Part shown: piece by piece, positions 24,109-34,390 of the stretch | Position numbering within the stretch: the first letter of the stretch is position 1 | How the letters are laid out: the number at the start of each line of letters is the position of its first letter | Assembly (NCBI RefSeq): GCF_003315615.1 | Contig: NZ_PDCH01000015.1 | Coordinates: forward strand, 1-37,686 | Origin: Bifidobacterium xylocopae | GTDB taxonomy: Bacteria; Actinomycetota; Actinomycetes; Actinomycetales; Bifidobacteriaceae | Direction: 5' to 3' | DNA: 37,686 bases | Position numbers and translations under genes: made by a program | Notes under the pieces: model-generated | The model's database searches: none | Told to the model about the DNA's origin: nothing | Seen by the model: only the letters and a program-made list of their open reading frames with translations

Positions 24109-25530
24109 TCAGGCTTGTTCAGCCCCGGAGTAGATCCGCTTGCGGAAGACCAGGTAGATGACCAAGCCGACAAGGGCGATACCGGCGGCGATCAACAGCA
24201 GGTTGCTGTAGACCGCCTGGGAGCCCGTAGCACCGGACAGGCTGCCGCCGGCGAGGGTGTCGGATGCCATCAGACCGCCGAAGATGGCGATGCCGATGGA
24301 GCCGGTCACGTTCATGACCAGGTCGTTCATACCGACGCCACGGCCCGACTGCTCCTTGGGCAGGGTGTCCAGAACCGTGGAGACCACCGGCGAGTACATG
24401 AGCCCCACGCCTGCGTAGAAGACGCATGCCAGCAGGGTCAGCGGGATGATGCCTGCGGAGATGACGAAAGCGGAGCCGGCCCAGCCTGCGACCATCAGCA
24501 GTGCCGCGATGATCAGGGTGGTCTGGCGGCCGATCTTATCCACGATGGCGCCCGATGTCGTGCCGAAGAAAGCAGCGACCAGGAAGGCCCACACGATGTG
24601 CATGGAGACGGTGGCCGAATTTGTGATGCCGAAGACATCACGGCAGATCGCGTTGAAGATGGGCGACATGCAGTAGTTGTTGAAGTAGAAGAACACAATC
24701 AGGCAGATGGCCATGATCCAGCGGGTGTTCTTGAAGAACTCAGGGGTGACGAACGGGTCCTTGGCCTTGGAGATGTAGACGCCGAAGACGACGTACAGGA
24801 CCGCGGCCACGACCAGCAGCCAGACCTTGGTATAGGAGAAGAACAGGGTCAGGAAGGCTGTGGCAAGGCCGAAGATGGTGAAGCCCATCCAATCGACCTT
24901 CTCGCCATTGCCGCTCTTGTTCGGCAGGCAGTTGAGCAGGACCGGCATGAAGAAGATCGTCACAGCCGGGATGAGGAAGAGGTACTGCCAGGAAATCGAG
25001 CTCAGGAGGCCGGCGGCGAAGACGCCGATGGCAGCGGAGACCTGGTAGCCGGCGGTGAAGATGCCGAAGAAAACCACCTTGAGGGAAGGCTTCAGGTACT
25101 TGGTCGTTATGACCAGGTAGACCGAGCCGGCCACCTGTTCACCCGCCGTCTGCAGGATACGGGCGATGATCACCGTCCACAGGTTCGCGGTGAAGAAGAA
25201 GTTCGCCACAAATCCGAAAATTGAGCCGATGAACAGGACGGTCAAGCCGCCGATGACCAGCTTTTTCAGGGAGACGAAATCACCCAGGGATCCGTATATG
25301 AAGCAGACGATCCCCAGGACGATGCTGGGCAGGGCGGTGATCAGCGATGCCTGCTGGACCGCTCCCACATCCTTGCCGACCTGTTGGAAGACCAGGTTGA
25401 ATCCCTGCAGGCACAAGGTGCCCAGGATGAAGGTGATCAGCAGGAAGATCAGGGCCCTCACGGCCATCTTGTTGCTGGTCTCCGGATCGTCGAAGGGATC
25501 GACGACCGCTTGAGTTGACGACTCAGTCAT
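24109..25530 (-). CDS. MFS transporter, DHA2-like (probable nucleoside or sugar uptake)
   Basis: 473 residues, mostly hydrophobic, with about 13-14 transmembrane segments. Features are a loop after the second helix (GSLGDFVSLKKLVIGG), RILQTAGEQVAGSVYLVITTKYL in the fifth-helix region resembling drug:H+ antiporter motif C surroundings, and GAIVDKIGRQTTLI in the second half. AAAGGA lies just upstream of the ATG at 25530. It follows a nucleoside hydrolase gene by 75 bases on the same strand. DHA2-type proteins are often annotated as drug exporters, but the context suggests nucleoside or base transport; direction is not known. Confidence 0.85.
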   Translation of the reverse strand: MTESSTQAVVDPFDDPETSNKMAVRALIFLLITFILGTLCLQGFNLVFQQVGKDVGAVQQASLITALPSIVLGIVCFIYGSLGDFVSLKKLVIGGLTVLFIGSIFGFVANFFFTANLWTVIIARILQTAGEQVAGSVYLVITTKYLKPSLKVVFFGIFTAGYQVSAAIGVFAAGLLSSISWQYLFLIPAVTIFFMPVLLNCLPNKSGNGEKVDWMGFTIFGLATAFLTLFFSYTKVWLLVVAAVLYVVFGVYISKAKDPFVTPEFFKNTRWIMAICLIVFFYFNNYCMSPIFNAICRDVFGITNSATVSMHIVWAFLVAAFFGTTSGAIVDKIGRQTTLIIAALLMVAGWAGSAFVISAGIIPLTLLACVFYAGVGLMYSPVVSTVLDTLPKEQSGRGVGMNDLVMNVTGSIGIAIFGGLMASDTLAGGSLSGATGSQAVYSNLLLIAAGIALVGLVIYLVFRKRIYSGAEQA

Positions 25531-25605
25531 AATATTCCTTTGCTCTGTTTGCAGGCTTCGTAGCGGTCACCGGCGGTACCGGCAGCGCCGACGCAAATGT
25601 CGGAT

Positions 25606-26562
25606 TCAGCCGGCCTGTTCAGCCAGACGGGAGATGCGGGTCATGAATTCATCCAGGAAGCGCTGCACGTCGACGCCGACAGCAACCTGCATGGACTTGT
25701 GCGAATCATTCAGACGGGTGTTGTCACCGATGGTACGGCCTCGGGTTGGGCCATCCACGTCCACCTGCATGTTGATCGGCAGGGTTGTGACGAGAGTGGG
25801 GTCTATCGCAACGGCCACGGCCAGCGGGTCGTGCAAGCCACAGCCGCCCAGGTGGGGGGACGTGGTCTCATAGGCCTTGATGTAGAAGTCGGTCATGTCG
25901 GCAAGGAAGGTGGAGGCCTTGGTTCCCAGGTCGCGCCACCGTTTGGTCTCCTTGTAGGTCAGCAGGGTCTGGAGGGTCACATCCAAACCGACCATGGTCA
26001 CCGGAGCGCCTGAGCGGAAGAGCTCATTGGCGGCATCCGGGTCCTGGGAGATGTTTGCTTCCGTCCAGGCGGAGACGTTGCCGCAGACGGTCAGGGCTCC
26101 CCCCATCAGGACGATCTTGCCGATCCGGTCCTTGATCTCCGGCGCCTTGCGCAGCGCCGCGGCGATGTTGGTCATGGGACCGGTGGGCACGTAGACCAGG
26201 TCATCGCCATAGGTCTTGACCGCGTCGATGATGAAATCGACCGCGGACTGGCTCTCGGGCCGGCGGCTGGAATCGGGGATTTCGATATCACCTATGCCGT
26301 TCTTGCCATGGATGAACTCGGAAACGGGCAGCACGGAGAAGGAATCGGCCTTCTCGGCGTGAGGCAGGCCCGGATAGACCTTGACCTCAGAGTGGCCCAA
26401 CAGGTCGGTGATAGCCAGGTCGTTGCGCATGCCCTGCTCAAGCAGGACGTTACCGTAGGTGCCGGTAATGCCGATCAGCTCGACCTCCGGGCTGCCCAGG
26501 GCATAGGAGATGGCCAGGGTGTCATCGACACCCGTATCGAGGTCAAGAATCATTTTTTTCAT
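25606..26562 (-). CDS. Nucleoside hydrolase (Rih-like)
   Basis: 318 residues, the usual family length. The active-site set is complete: LDLDTGVDDTLAI at the N-terminus, the Asn in GTYGN, VPTGPMTNIAAAL, an asparagine in TEANISQDPDAA, and CGLHDPLAVAVAI near the C-terminus. It hydrolyses the N-glycosidic bond of ribonucleosides to base plus ribose in the cytoplasm. A promoter with an embedded palindrome lies about 110 bases upstream (26672-26700). It is followed by the MFS transporter. Purine versus pyrimidine preference cannot be judged from sequence alone. Confidence 0.92.
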   Translation of the reverse strand: MKKMILDLDTGVDDTLAISYALGSPEVELIGITGTYGNVLLEQGMRNDLAITDLLGHSEVKVYPGLPHAEKADSFSVLPVSEFIHGKNGIGDIEIPDSSRRPESQSAVDFIIDAVKTYGDDLVYVPTGPMTNIAAALRKAPEIKDRIGKIVLMGGALTVCGNVSAWTEANISQDPDAANELFRSGAPVTMVGLDVTLQTLLTYKETKRWRDLGTKASTFLADMTDFYIKAYETTSPHLGGCGLHDPLAVAVAIDPTLVTTLPINMQVDVDGPTRGRTIGDNTRLNDSHKSMQVAVGVDVQRFLDEFMTRISRLAEQAG

Positions 26563-26671
26563 TGTCGTCGCCTTTCACAGGGTGCCCGTGCTGTCGGGAG
26601 CCGTCGAAGTCTCCGAGGAGTCTTCTTTAACTCTATACGGGCGCGATGCCGCTTTGCTTGCAACACTCCGT

Positions 26672-26700
26672 ATAGTAAAACGTTTTATCCACCTTGGCAA
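26672..26700 (-). promoter_or_regulatory. Promoter with embedded LacI-type operator
   Basis: On the - strand TTGCCA (26695-26700) and TACTAT (26672-26677) are separated by exactly 17 bases, a good -35/-10 pair. The spacer contains the perfect palindrome TAAAACGTTTTA (26676-26687), which overlaps the -10, the ideal place for repression. The central CG fits a LacI-family protein, and the neighbouring LacI-ribokinase fusion is the obvious candidate. A second inverted pair, CTATACGG (26633-26640) and CCGTATAG (26668-26675), flanks the start of the transcript. Confidence 0.75.
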
Positions 26701-26732
26701 ATCCTCCCCGGGCATCAGCACCCTGAGCGGCG

Positions 26733-27674
26733 TCAACGCCCGGCGGCTGAGGCCCTCTTCATCCGATCCAGGAAACTCGCCCGGAACCCGCAACTGTCCG
26801 CATCGACACAGACCGTGACCGCGGAACCTTCCCCACTACGAGCATAACGCCCCGGCCCGAACTCCACCACAGTCGCGCCCAGGGTCAGCGGACTCGCCAC
26901 CTCGACCGCCACTTTGGCCTGGCGGGTGGTGAACAATCCAGGTTCCAGCAGATACATGGCCGCCGCCGGCCCGGGGACCCCCACACCCACACCCGGCCGC
27001 GCCACGTACGTACGAAGCAGGGAGCCCAACATGGAGCCCACCTTGCCACAAGCCTCCAGGGACTCCATCTCATCGTCCCCCAGCATGAACATGCGCCCCA
27101 CATCCAAGCCCGCCATGACCAGCGGCAGACCCGAGCGGAAAACGATGCCAGCGGCCTCCGGATCACAGACCGCGTTGAACTCACCGTATGCGCTGACATC
27201 CCCCCGACCGGTCGAACCGATCATCATGACGACCTGTTCTATCCGGTCACGCACCTCCGGGAAAGCGGTCAGCAGGAGGGCGACATTGGTCAACGGACCG
27301 AACGTGACGAGGGTGATCGGCCGCTCGCTCTCCATCAGAATCCGGTGCTCCTCCAGTACCGCACTCCGCTCGCACAGGAGCGAGCGATCGGGAGCCGGCA
27401 GGCCGATTCCCGCAGCCGCCTCCACATCCCTGGAAACCCCCGCATCCTGTGCGGGCCTGGTCAGAGGAGCCGCCGCCCCCCCGGCCACAGGAATCCGCTC
27501 GCCAAGGAAAGGCAGCAGGCGCTGGACCCTGGTCGCCACGACCTGGACGGACGCCCTGCCATAGACACTGGCGATGAGTCGCACCTCGATACCGGGGTCC
27601 GTGGCCAGTAAGGTGATGGCCGCAGCATCGTCAATGCCGGAGCCGGTGTCGATGATGATAGGACTTGCGTTCAT
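26733..27674 (-). CDS. Nucleoside hydrolase-family protein with degenerate active site
   Basis: 313 residues from ATG 27674, supported by GGAAGAG upstream; the frame is open to 27812 without similarity. Overall similarity to RihA-like hydrolases is clear: VAGGAAAPLTR, LVTFGPLTNVALLL, EFNAVCDPEAAGIVF, LVMAGLDV and YLLEPGLFTT. Several active-site positions differ. The usual DTDPG-x-DD reads DTGSGIDD. The Asn of the AGN motif is Arg (VYGR). The HG..GLDG loop is not recognisable. The C-terminal HDP reads PGP. It may bind ligand without hydrolysis, or have altered chemistry. It lies between the LacI-ribokinase fusion (divergent) and the active paralogue (same strand). Confidence 0.85.
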   Translation of the reverse strand: MNASPIIIDTGSGIDDAAAITLLATDPGIEVRLIASVYGRASVQVVATRVQRLLPFLGERIPVAGGAAAPLTRPAQDAGVSRDVEAAAGIGLPAPDRSLLCERSAVLEEHRILMESERPITLVTFGPLTNVALLLTAFPEVRDRIEQVVMMIGSTGRGDVSAYGEFNAVCDPEAAGIVFRSGLPLVMAGLDVGRMFMLGDDEMESLEACGKVGSMLGSLLRTYVARPGVGVGVPGPAAAMYLLEPGLFTTRQAKVAVEVASPLTLGATVVEFGPGRYARSGEGSAVTVCVDADSCGFRASFLDRMKRASAAGR

Positions 27675-27725
27675 TGATCTCTTCCCGCTGGTCCCCGGAG
27701 AGCGATGGCGCTCGTGCAGAGGAGG

Positions 27726-27754
27726 GAGAAAATAATTTCGGAAACAATTTTCTC
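27726..27754 (-). promoter_or_regulatory. Inverted repeat upstream of the degenerate hydrolase
   Basis: GAGAAAAT (27726-27733) and ATTTTCTC (27747-27754) are exact complements around 13 bases, whose centre is itself the small palindrome TTTCGGAAA (27736-27744). It sits 52-80 bases upstream of the ATG in an AT-rich patch, within the divergent region shared with the LacI-ribokinase gene. Probable operator; the exact promoter boxes are unclear. Confidence 0.55.
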
Positions 27755-27930
27755 TCGTTAGGCTAACAGAGCACGGAGAAACTGTCAACCGATACGGCGG
27801 CCAGTGGCCCAATGGCGGACCGACTGCCGCCTTCCATTGAATATCGTGCGTTCCCAGGTCCCGACGACACCGTCAGTCAGATACTATGGAGCCGGGGGAA
27901 CGGCGCAGATCAGAAAGACACTACCTACTG

Positions 27931-29802
27931 ATGAATATCAAAGAAATCGCCCAACTTGCCGGCGTCTCCCCCTCTACCGTATCGAAAATAGTCAACCACA
28001 AAGACGACAGCATCGCCGAATCCACCCGCGAGCGCGTGCTGGCCGTAGTCAAGCGTCACCATTACCGACCGTATGCCTCGAGCATAAGCTCAGCAGGCCC
28101 CAGCTGGCGGCTTGGAGTGCTCCTACGCGACTCGGTCTCCATGGACACCACCCTCGATGGCATCATCAGGACCGCACAGGACCACGGTTACGGCACACTG
28201 GTCTACAACAGTTTCGGGGACCAGGCACAGGAACGGGCCAACCTTGAAGCTGCCCTGGCCCAACGGGTGGACGGCATCATCTGGGAGCCGGCCAGCGCAG
28301 AGAGCCTGGAGCGCAACAGCGGGGCGATAAACCTGCCGGAACTGACCATAGGCCCGTTGGGTGACGACGAATTCACCATGCTGCCATACGAACAAGCTGC
28401 CTACAACCTGACCAAGGAACTCATCGACCGCGGCCACCGTCGCATCGCCTGCCTCCTCAGCCCCGGTAGACGGCGGGACAGCTTCCTGACCGGGTTCAAA
28501 CGCTGCCTCTTCGACCACAACCTGCCCTTCCAAAGCAGCGACATCGTCTCCCGGCCTGATGCCGGACTCCTGGAACGCATAGATGACAGACGCTTCACAG
28601 CGGTGGTCTCCTCCCACTACAAGCAGGCCCTGGAGCTTTACCAGTATGCACGCAACCTGCATTACCAGGTCCCCGAAGATTTCTCAATACTGACCGTCCG
28701 CAACGACACCAGTGAGATCCTCCGCTACCCGGGCAGCAGCGAAATCTCCTCTTATACCATGCGCAACGCGGACTTCGGCGCCTACCTATGTACGCGGATG
28801 GTGAACGCCATCGAAGAGGGGCGCAAGGAGGCACCGGGGTTCACCCAGGAATTCCACCTGAGCGGCGACAGCACCCTCGGCGAACCCAGCGACCGCAGAC
28901 GCCGCCGGATTGTCGTCGTCGGCAGCATCAACCTCGACACCTACCTGGCCTCCACCAATCTGCCCGAGGCTGGTGCGATAGTCGATACCCACGGGCTTCT
29001 TTCCATAGCCGGCGGCAAAGGCACCAACCAGGCGGTCGGCGTCGCCAAACTCGGACAGCCTGTCTCCCTGATCGCAGCCGTGGGGTCGGACAGCGCCGCG
29101 GACCTCATCTACGAATCCCTCGCGGAGCACAATATAGACACGGAGGGCGTGCGACGGGTCGATGGAAGCGAAACCGGGAAAGTCTACATTTTCGTCGACG
29201 ACCAAGGCAAGTCGATGACCTCCCGTGTCGCAGGGGCCAACGCCCTCCTAAGCCCCGAGGACATCATTTCGAAGGAGCGGCTGTTCGACCGGGCCGCATA
29301 CTGCCTGATGCAAACGGTCGTTCCCATGCCGACGATTGAAGCCGCCTGCCGCATGGCCCACAAGCATGGGGCCTCCACCATCATCAAGCCCTTTTTCTGC
29401 TCGCAGCTACCGGATGAAGTCCTACACGAGTGCGATATTCTGGTCCCCAGCGCGGCCGAGTTGAACCGGCTCAGCCCCGGACGTGGCTCACGGGCAAGCA
29501 AGGCCGCCCAGCTGCTTGACCGGGGTGTGGGTTCGGTCATCGTTACGACCGGCCGGAACGGCTGTACGCTGTATACCCACGATCGTGAGCAGGACTTCCC
29601 GACCCGACAGATCAAATCAGTGGACGACACAGGTGCCGGCGATGCCTTCATCAGCGCCTTGGCTTCCTACCTGCTGGACGGTCACACACTGGACCAGTCC
29701 ATCAGGGCGGCCAATCAGGCAGCCGGTCTCTCGCTTACCCACGAGGGCGTCATCCCCTCCCTCGCCGACCGCCACGAATTGGAGCGCAGCCTGGCCCGCT
29801 GA
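27931..29802 (+). CDS. LacI-family regulator fused to ribokinase
   Basis: 623 residues from ATG 27931, where LacI homology begins (NIKEIAQLAGVSPSTVSKIV). Residues 1-55 are the helix-turn-helix and hinge. About 60-320 is a LacI/PBP-like sensor domain (RLGVLLRDS, VDGIIWEP, GHRRIACLLSPG). After an Arg-rich linker (DRRRRR) a complete PfkB-family ribokinase runs from about 326 to 623. It has VVVGSINLDTYL, GGKGTNQAVGVAKLG, AGANALLSPEDI, VPSAAELN and the anion-hole motif DDTGAGDAF with catalytic Asp571. Ribokinase makes ribose 5-phosphate, the next step after nucleoside hydrolysis. It is divergent from two hydrolase-family genes and a transporter. There is no frameshift or stop at the junction. No strong Shine-Dalgarno sequence is visible. 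Confidence 0.92.
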   Translation: MNIKEIAQLAGVSPSTVSKIVNHKDDSIAESTRERVLAVVKRHHYRPYASSISSAGPSWRLGVLLRDSVSMDTTLDGIIRTAQDHGYGTLVYNSFGDQAQERANLEAALAQRVDGIIWEPASAESLERNSGAINLPELTIGPLGDDEFTMLPYEQAAYNLTKELIDRGHRRIACLLSPGRRRDSFLTGFKRCLFDHNLPFQSSDIVSRPDAGLLERIDDRRFTAVVSSHYKQALELYQYARNLHYQVPEDFSILTVRNDTSEILRYPGSSEISSYTMRNADFGAYLCTRMVNAIEEGRKEAPGFTQEFHLSGDSTLGEPSDRRRRRIVVVGSINLDTYLASTNLPEAGAIVDTHGLLSIAGGKGTNQAVGVAKLGQPVSLIAAVGSDSAADLIYESLAEHNIDTEGVRRVDGSETGKVYIFVDDQGKSMTSRVAGANALLSPEDIISKERLFDRAAYCLMQTVVPMPTIEAACRMAHKHGASTIIKPFFCSQLPDEVLHECDILVPSAAELNRLSPGRGSRASKAAQLLDRGVGSVIVTTGRNGCTLYTHDREQDFPTRQIKSVDDTGAGDAFISALASYLLDGHTLDQSIRAANQAAGLSLTHEGVIPSLADRHELERSLAR

Positions 29803-29823
29803 CATCTTCAGCTTGGCCAGGTG

Positions 29824-30384
29824 CTATTGCATCCCCCACAACACCAGGGATTTCGACTCCACCAAAGACCCCTGGACGCTGTCGTCAACAGGGACCAGCT
29901 CCTCAGCGTGGACCCTGGTCTGGTGGCGCCACAGCCGTGCACGACGACTGCGCTCCACTTCAATCACCTGGCCGTCAACGCCGGCAGCGAAGATGTTGCT
30001 GCCGGCCTGCTGACCCATACGTCGAACCTGCCGACGCAGCTGCCGGTTCTCCTCTGCCAGCGCCAGAATCCTGGTCACACCGGCCAGATTGATGGACTCC
30101 TCCTGGCTCAGACGCTGTGCCTGGTTGAGCCGGTCCACGTCACGAAGGGAGTAACGCCTGGCGCCGCCACCTGTGCGCTGAGGCACGACCAGGCCCAATC
30201 GATCATACTGGCGTAATGTCTGGGGGTGAATATCCGCCAGTTTGGCCACCAATCCCACACTGAAGACCGGAAGGTTGATGTCGACACCATGCTCATCGGC
30301 CAGGTCCAGACTGACCCTCCCCGCTATCAGGGAACGGGCGACGGTCTCGTAGGCCTTACGGGTGCGTGAATCCACTGCCGCCAT
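29824..30384 (-). CDS. hspR: HspR, MerR-family heat-shock repressor
   Basis: 186 residues. The MerR helix-turn-helix is at about 41-86: FSVGLVAKLADIHPQTLRQY, then RLGLVVPQRTGGGARRYS. The HPQTLRQYDR-LGLV pattern is typical of HspR. A Gln/Arg/Glu-rich coiled coil follows at about 95-125. HspR represses the dnaK operon by binding HAIR, with DnaK as co-repressor in actinobacteria. It is the last gene of dnaK-grpE-dnaJ-hspR, 52 bases after dnaJ, with AAGGAGG upstream. It ends only 21 bases from the convergent LacI-ribokinase stop. The N-terminal 40 residues precede the usual HspR start. Confidence 0.93.
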   Translation of the reverse strand: MAAVDSRTRKAYETVARSLIAGRVSLDLADEHGVDINLPVFSVGLVAKLADIHPQTLRQYDRLGLVVPQRTGGGARRYSLRDVDRLNQAQRLSQEESINLAGVTRILALAEENRQLRRQVRRMGQQAGSNIFAAGVDGQVIEVERSRRARLWRHQTRVHAEELVPVDDSVQGSLVESKSLVLWGMQ

Positions 30385-30436
30385 AAGCGCTGCAACCTCC
30401 TTCCGGCCTCAACCGAATCAACTCGCTTGACAAGCA

Positions 30437-31453
30437 TCAGTCCTGGAGCCGCTCCTGGGCCAGCTCCCTGTCGAAGTCGCCCGTGGCCTTGGCGAACTCC
30501 TTGACCGCACGACGACCAGCCAACCCCAGCTTGCCCGGCACACGAATCTCCACCCGGCCGACCAAATCGCCGGCACCGCGCCGATCCTGTACCCCCAGAC
30601 CGCCGATCCTCACTTCGTCCCCGGAGGAGGACCCGGCTGGCAGTTTGAACGTGACTTCCTGCCCGTCCACATCCAAAGCTCTGACCTTGGCACCCAAGGC
30701 GGCCTCGGAAACCGAAACCGGCAAAGGCGTCACTATGTCCTTGCCCCGCATGGTGAAACGGCCGCCGGACTTGACGGAGATCTTCAGGTAGAGGTCACCG
30801 CTTGGCCCTCCGCCTACACCCGGACGGCCTTTACCGGGCAGGCGAATCCGCTGGCCGTCCTTGACACCGGCGGGGATATGGGTCTTGAACTTGACCCCAC
30901 CCACACTCAGTGAAACCGTGGCTCCTTTGACTGCCTGCCGGAAGGTAAGCGCGATGCCGGAAGTGCGGTCCGCGCCTTTTTCCGCTCTGGGCTGCTCACG
31001 ATAACGTTGGCCACCGGTATTGAAGCCGCTCGTACCCGCTCCCCCACCGAAGGCGGAGAAGAGATCGGACAGGTCCGGTCCGCCTCCGTTGGTGGAGAAG
31101 CGCACATGCCCACCGCCCGGCATTCCTCCGCCGAACATTGATCCGAAGATGTCCTGGAATCCGTCCGAAGAGAAACCGCCACCGGGACCTCCGGAGCCGC
31201 CCGCGAACCTGGCCCCGCCCATGCCGAACTGACGTATGGCGTCGTACTTGCGCCGTTCGTCCTTGTTGTTGAGCACATCGTAGGCTTCGGAGATGTCCTT
31301 GAACTTCTCCTCCGCCTCCTTGGTCTTGTTCAGATCCGGATGGTATTTCCGGGCGAGCTTGCGGTAGGCTTTGGTGATGTCCGCATCACTGGCGTCCTTG
31401 GAGACACCGAGGACTTTGTAGAAGTCCTTGCTCAGCCATTCGTTCTCAGCCAT
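30437..31453 (-). CDS. dnaJ: DnaJ-type co-chaperone lacking the zinc-finger domain
   Basis: 338 residues. The J domain is at about 10-75 with HPD at 38-40. A Gly/Phe-rich linker follows at about 78-150 ([16 protein letters not shown]), then two beta-rich substrate-binding domains ([36 protein letters not shown]). No CxxCxGxG repeats are present, so it is a type B (CbpA-like) J protein. It stimulates DnaK ATPase activity and delivers substrates. AAAGGAG precedes the ATG. It is third in the operon, 73 bases after grpE. A second, zinc-containing DnaJ is expected elsewhere in the genome from family knowledge. Confidence 0.93.
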   Translation of the reverse strand: MAENEWLSKDFYKVLGVSKDASDADITKAYRKLARKYHPDLNKTKEAEEKFKDISEAYDVLNNKDERRKYDAIRQFGMGGARFAGGSGGPGGGFSSDGFQDIFGSMFGGGMPGGGHVRFSTNGGGPDLSDLFSAFGGGAGTSGFNTGGQRYREQPRAEKGADRTSGIALTFRQAVKGATVSLSVGGVKFKTHIPAGVKDGQRIRLPGKGRPGVGGGPSGDLYLKISVKSGGRFTMRGKDIVTPLPVSVSEAALGAKVRALDVDGQEVTFKLPAGSSSGDEVRIGGLGVQDRRGAGDLVGRVEIRVPGKLGLAGRRAVKEFAKATGDFDRELAQERLQD

Positions 31454-31526
31454 CCATGTCTCCTTTCTTCATCTTGTATTCGTCACCCGCCATTTGGCAC
31501 TTGCGACCAGACGTCAGCCTGCCTCC

Positions 31527-32240
31527 CTACTTCCCCTGGGGGGAAGCGACCACTACGCGGGCCGCGCGGATGACACGGTCCCCGATCATGTAGCCCGCCT
31601 CGACGACCGTGTCCACGGTCTCCGTCTTGGCTTCCGGGTCGGGTTTGTGGAGGATGGCCTCATGCCTGGTCGGATCGAAATCCTCGCCTTTCTCGCCGAA
31701 CTTGACCACACCGAACTTCTCGAAGGTCTTGTCGATCTTGGAAGCCACGGCCTGGAAGGAGTCGTCCAACCCGCCATGTTCGCGGATCCGGTCGATATCG
31801 TCCAGAGCGGGCAGCAGGGAGGTCAACACGTCGGTCACGCCGTGCTGGCGGAAGGTCTCCTGTTCCTTGAGCGTGCGGTTGCGGTAGTTGACGAACTGGG
31901 CGCGCTCCCGCTGGAGGGCCTCCAGGTAATCGGCCGCCTCCTTCTTGGCCCTGCCTAAGGGGGTCAGGTCATCGCCCTGGCCGTCTTGACCGGCCTGGGC
32001 GGTTCCCCGGTCCCCGTCCTGGGTCTCGGGTTCCTTGCCCTGGGGCTCCTTCTTCTGGCCCTGCGCGTCATCCGCACCGGGCTGGGCGGCGGTCCGACCA
32101 TCCCGGTGCGGCTCCGCCTTGCCTGTCCCCTCTTTCGGCTCTCCGCCCTTGGCGTCACTTCCGGCGGACGCCGGGTCACCCTTGAGCGACTCGGCGTCCG
32201 ACATGCCATTCAGGTAATCGTCCTTGTCAAAGGTTGGCAT
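31527..32240 (-). CDS. grpE: GrpE nucleotide exchange factor
   Basis: 237 residues from ATG 32240, one base after the dnaK stop; an ATG at 32252 overlapping dnaK is the alternative. Residues 1-90 are a low-complexity acidic and Lys/Gly/Gln-rich extension. The conserved part follows: the long helix (LGRAKKEAADYLEALQRERA, then FVNYRNRT), LLPALDDIDR, FGVVKFGEKGEDFDPTRHEA and a C-terminal beta domain (VVEAGYMIGDRVIRAARVVV). It releases ADP from DnaK and acts as a thermosensor. The near-zero spacing to dnaK suggests translational coupling. Confidence 0.93.
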   Translation of the reverse strand: MPTFDKDDYLNGMSDAESLKGDPASAGSDAKGGEPKEGTGKAEPHRDGRTAAQPGADDAQGQKKEPQGKEPETQDGDRGTAQAGQDGQGDDLTPLGRAKKEAADYLEALQRERAQFVNYRNRTLKEQETFRQHGVTDVLTSLLPALDDIDRIREHGGLDDSFQAVASKIDKTFEKFGVVKFGEKGEDFDPTRHEAILHKPDPEAKTETVDTVVEAGYMIGDRVIRAARVVVASPQGK

Positions 32241-32241
32241 G

Positions 32242-34125
<1,884 letters not shown>

Positions 34126-34261
34126 ATGTTGCCTCCTGGCTCTTGCGGCCCGGTCCGTACGGCCCGGTGCCTCATTTTCCTTGCGTTACGTTATCGCTCT
34201 CATCTTTTGGCGATCCACCGTGCCCCTGAACCGGAGAGCCACGGCACAACCACCACTAAAA

Positions 34262-34282
34262 CTTGAGCCTACATCACTCAAC
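34262..34282 (-). promoter_or_regulatory. HAIR element (HspR operator)
   Basis: CTTGAGC-N7-ACTCAAC matches the HAIR consensus CTTGAGT-N7-ACTCAAG at 12 of 14 arm positions with the exact 7-base spacer. It lies in the 265-base gap between dnaK and the histidine phosphatase. HspR, encoded by the last gene of the operon, would bind here and form the autoregulatory loop. Confidence 0.85.
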
Positions 34283-34390
34283 TTCCAAGGGCAACTTATT
34301 ATTCCCACCAAAACAAAACCACCAATACGAAAGATGGCCGGCCCGAGATGGACACGGACCGACCATTCCTTCAGCACTACGATTACGCAC

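Noticed and set aside
24115-25224. 369-codon + strand Asp/Gly/Gln-rich frame opposite the MFS transporter
   Set aside because: Complement of hydrophobic codons gives this composition; no domain or ribosome-binding site.
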